A DNA stretch of 64,000 bases from Parietichytrium sp. I65-24A (Eukaryota > Sar > Bigyra > Thraustochytrida > Thraustochytriidae), in assembly GCA_012862575.1 (NCBI GenBank), contig BLSF01000031.1, forward strand, positions 124,001 to 188,000. Reading direction: 5' to 3'. The notes below the pieces were generated by a model. That model saw only the letters and a program-made list of their open reading frames with translations. It was not told where the DNA came from and searched no databases. How positions within the stretch are numbered: position 1 is the first letter of the stretch; every line of letters starts with the position of its first letter. A program made the translations under genes and the position numbers. Below, one piece after another: positions 52,252 through 61,233 of this stretch.

Positions 52252-53985
52252 ATGATGAAGCTCCAAACCATCCTCTTTGGTGTAGCTCTTGGAACCCCTT
52301 GCACCAAAGCGCTGCAACTCAATCTCGAGGAGGTGTCTGCGAGTGGTATTGTGGAGCATGGTTGCGTTCCGGCATGGTTGAACGGGACGCTGCTCACTAA
52401 TGGCCCATCGGTCCACAATTTCACGGCATATGGAGACCTTGGCGAGACCTCGCATTACTTTGACGGCCTCGGTGGGATTTCCGCGCTGCGATTTGAGGAC
52501 GGTCGCGTCACGTTTGAGTCGAAAATCACCGAAAGCAAAACCTTTCAAAAACTGACACGCGAGAAGCGCTACGATAGCGTGACATTTGGCCCAGTTCTCA
52601 AAAGAAGCTGGGCCAGCAAGCTGTCGAAGCTTCTGCAAGGACAGTGGTTATTTGACAATGCAAACATAAATATCTGGCCACTGTTTGGCGGCAACGCATT
52701 GACTGCATCTGACAGTGCATACCACCAAGTTGTTGACCGCACCAGTCTAGAAACTGTGGCTCAGCACTCACACGACGAACTCGGTCCATTTGGTGCTGCC
52801 CACGCAGCTATAGACCAATGTAAGTTCCACATAAATCAACTCGGCAAATTTGTTGGCCACACTCGTTTGAACAGGGCATGACGCGGATACTAACTGCGGC
52901 GTTGAAAAAAAAATTGCGCAGACACTGGAGAAATGTTTAATTACGCCGGGCCTCTGCAACTTTCTTTTGACTTTGAAAACTTGTATCCGATTGCAGAATA
53001 TGCTTTGACTCGTGACGAAGCTAGAAATGGCGATGACGGCCAGACTTTCATCAACAGGACGATATTGTCAAAGGTTTGGGCGCCTTTCCCGTGGATTAGT
53101 CACAGCATAGGCTTGACGGAAAACTACGTAATCCACCGAGTGTTGAGCGAGCGGCTTTCTCCAAAACTTTTTGCGGACTTCTTATCAGACCATCTAGTAT
53201 TGAGCAAAAGAAGCCCGGTCAAGATGTTTGTGTTGGATCGGAGATCTCACCAACTTCACGAAGCCACTTGTAACCAGGCGTTCAGCAGTTTTCATATCAT
53301 CAACTCGTTCGAAACAGGTGATGGTTCGATTGTGGTGGACTCTGTGAGTTCAAACTCTGGACTGCTGAACGACCGAACTCGGGATGTGTTCAGCCGCGGC
53401 TACAAACCGGCGCATGCTCGACAGAATGGTGCTGTAGAGGACGCCGAGAACATTGAGTACTTGTATAAGAGGTGCACGATTACTCTGAATGGTCGAACAA
53501 ACCGAGACAACTTCATGTTGAGGCAAGGTCTTCAGGAGACATCATCACAAGTGAATGCTTGCGAGTGTCAAGACCTTCTCGCATTCCCATTTGAACTTCC
53601 TGTCATCAATCCGCTTTTCAAAGGCAAGGTGCATAAGTTCGTCTGGGGCGCGGCTGGGGTCGGCAAAACGCTTTGGACAAACGGCGTTGTTAAACTGCGC
53701 CTGATCTCTGGAAAAGCTGTGGTAGAGCACGTCTGGAATGCTCCAGACGGGTTTATTTCTGGAGAACCGCGTTTCCTCCCGGGCAAGTCAAAGAAGGAAG
53801 AGGACGATGGCTTCATCGCAGTATTAGTGTTGGATGACGTTGGCGATAGCGCTGCACGGTTGTATCTTCTCAGCGCTGCAACACTCGCCGAGGAAGCAGT
53901 TGTCAGGCTCCCGATTGATATGCCCTTGCAAACCCACGGCGTGTTTATGGACAATCTTAACCCAGACATACTGTTCTGGAATTGA
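52252..53985 (+). CDS. Carotenoid cleavage oxygenase (RPE65/BCO/CCD family)
   Basis: Fe(II) enzyme cleaving carotenoid or related polyene double bonds. Two exons, 52252-52819 and 52922-53985, join across a 102-nt intron (GTAAGT donor; TACTAAC branch-like sequence at about 52888; acceptor GCGCAG) to 543 aa. The first ATG follows a GTG-led open frame. The N-terminus MMKLQTILFGVALGTPCTKA is hydrophobic and could be a signal peptide. Motifs: YFDGLGGISALRF, then the four iron-binding His: His184 (AAHAAID), His250 (WISHSIGLTENYV), His314 (SSFHIINSFE) and His528 (THGVFMD). The Asp-Gln-Tyr-Thr-Gly-Glu bridging the splice matches the DxxTGE segment after the first His. The substrate cannot be told; the sequence is divergent from plant CCDs. 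Confidence 0.92.
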
Positions 53986-54411
53986 CAGCTTTTGGCTTGG
54001 AACATTTTCGCTCGTGTGATGGCGATTGAATTGCGAACACGTTGAACAGCTTGCATGTATCCTCGCGCAGCAGTCCAGTACCTCTTAACAATTTTAGCAA
54101 TTGAAAGCTTTTCCAAGCAAGTCTGACTCTTCTTGGTGTAGTGTATTTTATGGGAACAGCTTTTAATTCTAAGTACTCAGAGAAGTTGACATCGTATTAC
54201 ATATTCATTTACGAAAAGTGATCACGCAAGCCGGAGCATGAGACAGTGGCGCATTTGATCTTCTAGTAAAAGTAACCGCTACGTTGGCCAAGATTTGAAC
54301 TACCGGGAGCGTGTTCAAGCCCAAAAGACTCTCATCATCCATTGAATCCGTCTCAAATGGCACAGTGTTGGGAGCTGCGCCTCCTTCCAACTTTATAGGA
54401 ATGTTCGATGT
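53986..54411. other. Convergent 3' intergenic region
   Basis: Between the stop codons of the carotenoid oxygenase and the reductase-family gene. AT-rich; likely 3' untranslated sequence. No gene. Confidence 0.6.
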
Positions 54412-55389
54412 TTAAATCTCAGTTTCGACTTTTGCTGTAGAGGTCATACTTGGTTCTGACCCCAAGAGGCCCTTCTTTTTGTACCACAAATAAGTAGACA
54501 CAGATCGACTGCCAAGGTAGGACGTGACTCCAAAAGCAGTGACGAAGTGAGCCACCGTCGCTCCAAATATTCCCCAACCAACAAACATGACAATGTCGAA
54601 AGTGTAGTGTGGCGTGGTCATGCAGTTTGAGAATGGGAATCCAATTTCTCGAGGAGTGAAGTACTTCTTCTCCATGGAATCCGTTTGCTTCAAACGGACC
54701 CTTCGAAGCAAATAATGGCAGTAGAAGTTTCCAAGAAAACCAATGACATAAAGCACCCAGCATATAATATTTTTGGTGAGAGTGTCCTCGACTGAGTAAC
54801 CCACGACCCTGAAAAACAAGAGTGGCAAATCGGAATCGTTAGCAAGTTCCTCTCCATTCATACTAAACAAAAATCGTCCAGGGGCGGCGACTTACTGATT
54901 GGAAAAGAAAAGAGTGCTCAAGCCAAGCGCAGTGTACCCATAGGTTATAAGAATCGTGGTAAGGAGTGGAATCTTCCCGGAAAAGATGTGAAGAAAGAGA
55001 ACCTCCAAGCATCTCTTCCCGAAACTCGCACACCAGCCAATCATCAAGATGATGGAGTACCATTTGGACGGCGCGATCTCGCCATACTCGTCCATATTGA
55101 CCTTCGAGTAATAAGCGAACAGGCCAAGGTATGATATCAGCGGAACAAAGTATAAGATGAAGAATCCAATTCGAGGACGAATTCGAAGTGTAAACAATTT
55201 TGCAAGCACTCCAAGCCGCTTCGTTTCATCCTCATGAGCAAACTTGCTGTAGGGAATGTGGATGCATGAAACCTCACTGAGGATAAAGACTAAATAAGCG
55301 ACTGCAAGGTGAAGCAGCACCGCCAACGTGGCGCCCTCCAGCGGGATCTCCACGTAAAGCCCCCCATCAGAAATGTAGGTGTCGTTCAT
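54412..55389 (-). CDS. Steroid 5-alpha-reductase-family membrane protein
   Basis: Two exons, 54896-55389 and 54412-54808, join in frame (donor GTAAGT, acceptor TTTTTCAG) to 296 aa from the ATG at 55389 (MNDTYISDGGLYVEIPLEG). The open frame continues to a GTG but no earlier ATG. About six or seven hydrophobic helices alternate with short loops. The C-terminal third has the family pattern GNFYCHYLLRRVR, then YFTPREIGFPFSNCMTTPHY, then FDIVMFVGWGIFG. This corresponds to the NADPH-binding part of 3-oxo-5-alpha-steroid 4-dehydrogenases and related enoyl reductases such as TECR. Family members reduce C=C bonds in sterol, polyprenol or fatty-acyl substrates in the ER. The specific substrate is not assignable. 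The cytosolic tail is Lys/Ser-rich. Confidence 0.85.
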
Positions 55390-56777
55390 CTCTCCCTCCA
55401 AAGATGCCTTCACACTTTACGTTCGGGCCTGCGCGACTCTTCCCGCACCTTTGGTACGGCTCTGGTGATCGGTACTCAAAGTCAGGCCCCTTCTGCAACC
55501 TCTGCTGCTCGCGAAGTGGGTCTGCTGATGTCTGGGAAAGACAGGAGCAGGCACTGGCCAAAGAACAGGGAATGTGGGAAATGAGACTGGCTGTGAGGAA
55601 ACTTCGGTGTTGGGCGGTCTCTTTTTAAGAGCGCAAGTAGGATGCCGTGTGACGAGAGTGTGTACTAGCACTACAACACAGGATAGTAGCTATCTAGCTA
55701 GAGACTGACGTATGGCTTGCACTCGTGCTTGTATATTCTTCTAGGGCAGACTTTTCAAGGTAAGCTAAGTTGGAAAAAAAATGTACCAAACCTCTCAAAT
55801 CAGGTGCAGCTGGGTGGATGCTGGTGTGCAAGGCAATAAGACGTATAGAACATATTAGAACATTTACTTAAGGCCATCACGGCTTCCCAATGTTTGCTAC
55901 CAATCAATATTTGTGCGTGCCCAGGAATCGCGGCTGTCTAAACTGTCTAAACTCTCGCTGGCCTCCGCCCATCATATCGCGAATGAAATTCAGAAAAGTG
56001 CGTCCGGACTGTCCAGAATGGCGAATGGCCACTAACTTACTGATGTGCGTTTACCGTTGCCGCCCAGCAATTCCATCAGTGATTGCCGTCGGTTTCTTTG
56101 TTCTCTGCAGAACACCAGCGCCGTGAGTGCGTGCCATTTTCGAACAAGTAGTACTTAGTACCGGTACTAACTTCGATTATTCTTATTCAGTACCTCGTAC
56201 TCGTCCTACTAAAGCTTAATGGGCTATTGTGCTTATGATTAACCGTAGAACCTTCAAAGGTGTGTACGTTCAAATTGGATTAATTATTCCTGAATGAGTT
56301 GCAACTTACTGTCAGCCAAGTGGATGTGCACCATGTTTTACAATGTATAAGTACTGTACACGTACATGCACGTGCTGCAATGCCAACATCTTGACGGGCA
56401 AAGAGCAGGCCATTGTTCCCGTGCTGTCGAGAGTTGGCAGCGAGTCCGCAGGTGAAGTGTGAAACCGCTGCACCAAAATTGCCATAATCACTGCAGCTCG
56501 CGGCAATGCCATTATTTGCCCAACTCAACAAAAATAACAAATACTCGAAAAGAGAGAGGAAAAATTGAAAAGTGAACTTCTGAACAATCGACGGTCTTCT
56601 GTGAGTAAGCAGTAAAACATCATTCTTGATTGGTTCTTAGAAGAAGAGAATGCATCAGCAAAAGATCACAATCTCTCATGTTGTTGTGAAGCTCCGAAAT
56701 TATCTGCTTCAAGGTTCATCACTTCCTAAAGGTAGTCCCTAATTCGCTGCAAGATGTTCTTCTTTCTCGTGATTTAT

Positions 56778-56801
56778 CCTGAACCTGAACCTGAACCTGA
56801 A
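56778..56801. repeat. CCTGAA hexamer repeat
   Basis: Four perfect copies of CCTGAA in tandem. Confidence 0.8.
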
Positions 56802-56870
56802 CACAAATCAAATATTTTCAAACTTTAGTCAGGAGAAAAAGGAGGACCGAAGGAATGGGAAAGGTCGTCA

Positions 56871-56906
56871 CTTCGCAAATCACTTTGCAAATCACTTTGC
56901 AAATGA
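56871..56906. repeat. 12-bp tandem repeat
   Basis: Three near-perfect copies of CGCAAATCACTT / TGCAAATCACTT / TGCAAATGACTC. Confidence 0.75.
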
Positions 56907-57206
56907 CTCCTCACACTCCTCACACCCTTCATTCACAGTCAATACACAAGGTCTATCGATACCTGGTACTTTCGATCCCTTGTGCTGTTTGGCTCCAAAC
57001 ACTAATTCGAGGCCACGGCCGTCAAGAATGTTCTTCTTGTTCCAAACTCCTGCCCTAAACGATTACCTATTCGGAACAGTCTAGCTCTACTAGCACCAGA
57101 GCTCACAATGCTAGCTAGGCATTGGATGAAGGAAGCACAGCGAGGTTAGCGAGGTAGTGAGTGTTGTGAGACTTACTTGCCCAGTGGGAGAAGGAAGCAA
57201 CGTACT

Positions 57207-57233
57207 CGGGCGATCTCGGGCGATCTCGGGCGT
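57207..57233. repeat. GGGCGATCTC tandem repeat
   Basis: Two and a half copies of a 10-bp unit, CTCGGGCGAT. Confidence 0.7.
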
Positions 57234-57535
57234 TCAGCACTGACCTGGAGTACTGAGTACCCTCACCAGCAAAGGGGAGGAGTACGCAATAGCGTTGAGG
57301 AGCAATTTGTTCTGTACCTGTCATACATCACTCACCGCAGATTCTATAGCTGCCAGGCGCACGTGAGACGCTCAAGGGCGTCTTGCGAATCCACGGGGTG
57401 ACTGACACTCCTTGGTCCATATCGACGCCTCAAAGCTAAGCTTACTGGACGACAGGAGCCACTACACTTCAAGTTTGCTATCGCGTTATTGGAGATCTTG
57501 TAATTTGCTGAATCTGTTCCAAGCGCGCCTGCATC

Positions 57536-58718
57536 ATGCAGCACCCTGGAGAGCCAACCACTTTTAGGGACCCCAATGAGGATGAAAACTTTGCTGATCA
57601 CAATAGCCAAGTGACTGGCCCGGGGCTCCTTTCACTAGGCCACCTGGCCGAAAAGAGTTCGAGAGCAAGGGACGCTGTATCGTTTTTCCTCGCTGCTGCG
57701 CAAAAACTGTACGAAAACAGCCCAGAAACAGAATTTAAACAGTTGGATCGGATAATCTTCACAAAATGGTAAGTCTGGCTTGCGCGGAAGAGCGGTGGCA
57801 GCGCATCGAGAGGCACTAATGCCAAACTTGAAAAGCTTGAAACAGGTTGTAAACCAGCTACGCAACACCGTTCGCTCGCTTCTAGCACAGGAAGATGCGC
57901 AACAATCCCCACACCGTGTACAGCTCTTGGAAATCTATTACAAGGAAAAGGTTGACGAGCTGGTCCGGACCTGTATGAAAGTCGTCGAGGCGAGCCAAGA
58001 TACTCTCCTGCCCATGGCGTCGAGCGCCGAAAGCAGGATCTTCTACAACAAAGTTGCAGCCGACCACCTTCGCTATGTGTGCGAGGTCCCACTTCGGGAC
58101 CCGTCCATCGCCGAGGCAACGGAGAGGGAAAAGCTGGTAGAACTTGCCGAAACATTCTATCTTTCAGCTTTTGAGGAAGCCCAAAGCGACCTCGCTCCAA
58201 CAAGTCCGCTGAGGCTCAGCCTCATCTTAAACTGGGCTATTTTCTACCGCGAGATTAAGCTTGATCAAGAAAAGGCCTTGGAAATTGCGCGGAATGGATA
58301 CGATGATGCTGCTGTGGAACTTGGGGCAGACTTCGCTGAATCGAATCCTCCAACCTTGTCCTCGTCCGTCTCCACGAACTCTCACGCCTCTCCCACTCCG
58401 CCTAGTATCTTAGGGAGCCCTGTAAACGCTATCCCTTCAACCAGTCCATCTTCCTTTGCGACTACAAAAGAGAGACCCGACGGACCACTTACTGCAGCAG
58501 CTGGGCCTTTAATTCAAAATGTAGCAAAAACATCAGAGCATGGCGAACACCCAACCGGCGCCAGGCAACCGGCTGGCAACACTCAAACGTCAAAGTCTGC
58601 AGAAGATGCTACCTCTGACGGCGACGCATTGAATGCAAAAGAAAATGAAGCTGGGCAAGTGTTGAAAATTATTGGAAATTCACTAAAACGCTGGACCGAA
58701 GAGATGTTGTCAAATTAA
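57536..58718 (+). CDS. Divergent 14-3-3 protein with a disordered insertion
   Basis: Phosphopeptide-binding adaptor family. Two exons, 57536-57768 and 57836-58718, join across a 67-nt intron (GTAAGT; CACTAATGC branch-like) to give 371 aa. The acceptor at 57835 is the only one that keeps phase without a stop; typical members are about 245-260 aa. Binding-pocket residues appear conserved despite low overall similarity: Lys80 and Arg87 (LKQVVNQLRNTV, cf. Lys49/Arg56 of human zeta) and Arg157-Tyr158 (ADHLRYVCEV, cf. Arg127-Tyr128). The helix PLRLSLILNWAIFYREI is the classic signature region, and the final helix is VLKIIGNSLKRWTEEM. Between the last two helices lies a Ser/Thr/Pro-rich insertion of about 100 residues (about 245-350). 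The N-terminal 30 residues are an extra polar extension. The protein is 14-3-3-like but distant. Confidence 0.85.
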
Positions 58719-58738
58719 TACACTCGCTCCAAACTGCC

Positions 58739-59539
58739 TCACTTGGCGGTCCCATCTTCCTCTTCTTCTTCGTCATCGTCATCGTCCTCCTCGTCGTCTT
58801 CGTCTTCATCGTCGTCATCATCATCGTCATCATCATCATCCTCCATGTCGCCAGCCTCACGCCAACTCTGCTCGACAATGTCTCGCACCCTTCGGTCGTA
58901 CTCTCGCTTGTTTGACTGAAATAATCCCGCTGCCTCGGAATTTGCAGGAGAATTTGGATTTGGGTCACACAATAATGACTGTATGCTTGTCAGGATTGCG
59001 GAAATGTCGTAAATCGGACTCCACTGATTTTGGAGGATGTCGAGGCAGACTAACAAAACAAAGAGTGCGAAATTAGTGACCGGTGCAACTCAAACGAGGT
59101 TCTTCTCCGCATGAAAACTTACTTCCTCCGTCCGCGTACACGTTTGGATGAAACATTTTGGTTACAAAGCGAACCTTCGGGGGTTTGTTCGGATATTCCT
59201 CGGTGAACTCAAGAACCACTAGAGCACAGCGCCGTGTCCAGACATCGTCAGCGACAATCCAATTCACGAACTCGTCCGACGAAGTTCAAAACTCACACTG
59301 AAATGTTCCGCCTTCCCATGGGGTATCCTCAGGCCCAAATATCACAGCTTGCCAGACCACTGGAATGCCAAAGCAAATCAGCAAAAAACAAAACACACAG
59401 CATTTACTTTTCGTCGAAGGTGAAGAAATTCCAACTTACTGATATTGTTTTCCAAAGGCGCTCCGGAGATACCTGAAGGCGGGTCGCTTTGCAGGCGACG
59501 AAAGTCGCGCATCAATCTTCGGCGAGCAGCAGTAGACAT
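58739..59539 (-). CDS. RAD6: Ubiquitin-conjugating enzyme E2, RAD6/UBE2A type
   Basis: E2 for histone H2B ubiquitination and DNA-damage tolerance in yeast and animals. Four exons, 59440-59539, 59297-59359, 59123-59218 and 58739-59049, join exactly to 189 aa; donors are GTAAGT or GTGAGT. It starts [20 protein letters not shown], with [20 protein letters not shown] built across junction 1 and [23 protein letters not shown] precedes the active-site Cys88 ([12 protein letters not shown]), the same number as yeast Rad6. [18 protein letters not shown] follows. The C-terminal tail is a long Asp/Glu run (about 35 residues), as in yeast Rad6 but longer, encoded by a GAT/GAC repeat. The stop is 20 bp from the convergent 14-3-3 stop. 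Confidence 0.96.
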
Positions 59540-61233
59540 TTTTCCTGTCGTAAAAAAGTGTCACGGTAGAGTAAAGCAGCAACCAACCACGCGCGTCCGG
59601 CACTACTTCTCCCGTTCAAAAAAACGCCTGGCGCAATAGCAAAGCGAATGACCTCCCCTCAACACACCCTCGCCACCCTCGGGGAAAGGCCTCTCCTGCG
59701 CAGGAATCCTGTGCGGGCCACCAGGCTCACAAATCTGGACCCAGTTACGACTGGAGAAAAAAAAGCACCTCTACACTTCACCCACAGCAGTGCAACTCAA
59801 GCGCGCTCTCAAAGTGACGACTGCGGCGGCAAGTCCCTTTGACTCTCTCGCGGGGTCTCTGCGCGTTGACCACGTAAAACTCCAAACCTGACTTTCACTC
59901 CCAATTGTGGCCTCCTCCTTCAGAAAGTGCTTGTTTTGTGAAATTCTCAATTTTGACTCTCTAGGCTTTTCGCTATCAACACAACGAGGAACAATGAACT
60001 TCTCTCAGCGAACAACTCAGATTCCTTTTAGTTCCTTGCTTAAACTTCTGTAAGAAGTCTTCATCGTACATGGCCAGCTTATGTCGGTGGGTTTAAGCGA
60101 TTACGTTTGAATAATTTTGTTGATAGGCTTGTGCAAGAATTGAATTGGGAACAAGAGCTGTTTTCTCATAAACATATTTAGTTTGTTCAAGAGAAAATAA
60201 CATCACTACGTCATAATGCTCGAGCACCAGTTCCAGACCAGACTTGGCGAGTATGCGTAAGGGAATAGGCCGGTACTAGTACAACGAAATGTCCAAATGG
60301 AATTAAGAATTATTGGCTACCAAGAGCAGTTAGACTTTTGTTTTATTGGCTACACGTGCTTTGCAATCACCTAGCATTCTCAATTCCGAAAGCATCAGAG
60401 GGTCCGCCCATTGTCGAAACCAATTTGGGGCTCATCTCCACTCGCAACTCAACGAATAAAGAGAAGTAATCGTCTCTCTTTTAAGTTTAACTGGAAAGCG
60501 TTCGCTTTAAAAAAAATTCTGTTCTTTTAGAATAAAGGAACACAAAAGTTACAGAATCAGTAAGCGAAGATCTCCGCACTCCTCGATTGATCGAAAGGAA
60601 AATGCGAACCCGCACATCACGATGCTGTTTGTTGCTAATCTGCTGCCCTCTCTTTGAAAAAGCTAGCTGAAGCTCCATTCCAGCTCAGTTCAGTGATGAG
60701 CTTTTCTTTGAATATAAAACTCGCTGTGGATTGATGATGGATCCCTGAGATTGTGAGTCAAGATGAGTCGATTACATTCATGGTAGTCGCACTCGGAAAT
60801 TATTGGTGGCACTGGTGGTGGTGGGGTAACCTGGTTAAGTTGTGAAGAATGAAATGAACCAGTTCGGAAAGGGGACTCTCGTCCTTATTCTTTTTAGAAA
60901 TTTACACTGACTTCAGATGAGATAATCAGCGTGCCGACTGGCACTATATGCCACGTTGCACGGATGCCGCACCATTTTATTCAGTTCCATACAGTCGTTT
61001 TTCTTCTCTTTCGACATGAGTGTGACCAGCTTTTCATCCCAAATGAGTTCGCTTAGGAAGATCAAAACGTGTCTTGACGACTACCGCGTGAACCGGAGGA
61101 GTGAGTGAATGAATAATTGGAATGAATAATTGTTAATTTGAGAAAATGAAGAGAACAACTAGTTCCACTTTCCTTTCTGTGGAGATAGGTGATGATGCGA
61201 GTGCATTGCTATTGGGGCTTTAGGGCACGGAAA
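59540..61233. other. Intergenic region, AT-rich
   Basis: Between two minus-strand genes. From about 59940 it is markedly AT-rich with stops in all frames. Short open frames (59648-59842, 60487-60678) are unsupported. TGGAATGAATAATTG-type direct repeats lie at about 61108-61132. Nothing else seen. Confidence 0.55.

Larger units (their letters stand above)
55390..57535. other. 2.1-kb divergent intergenic region
   Basis: Contains a GTAC palindrome at about 56146-56168, a CCTGAA hexamer repeat (4 copies) at about 56778-56801, a TTTGCAAATCAC repeat at about 56871-56906, and a GGGCGATCTC triple repeat at about 57207-57233. A GGAGTACTGAGTACCCTCA motif lies near 57248. No protein-like frame or RNA gene recognised. 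Confidence 0.55.
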
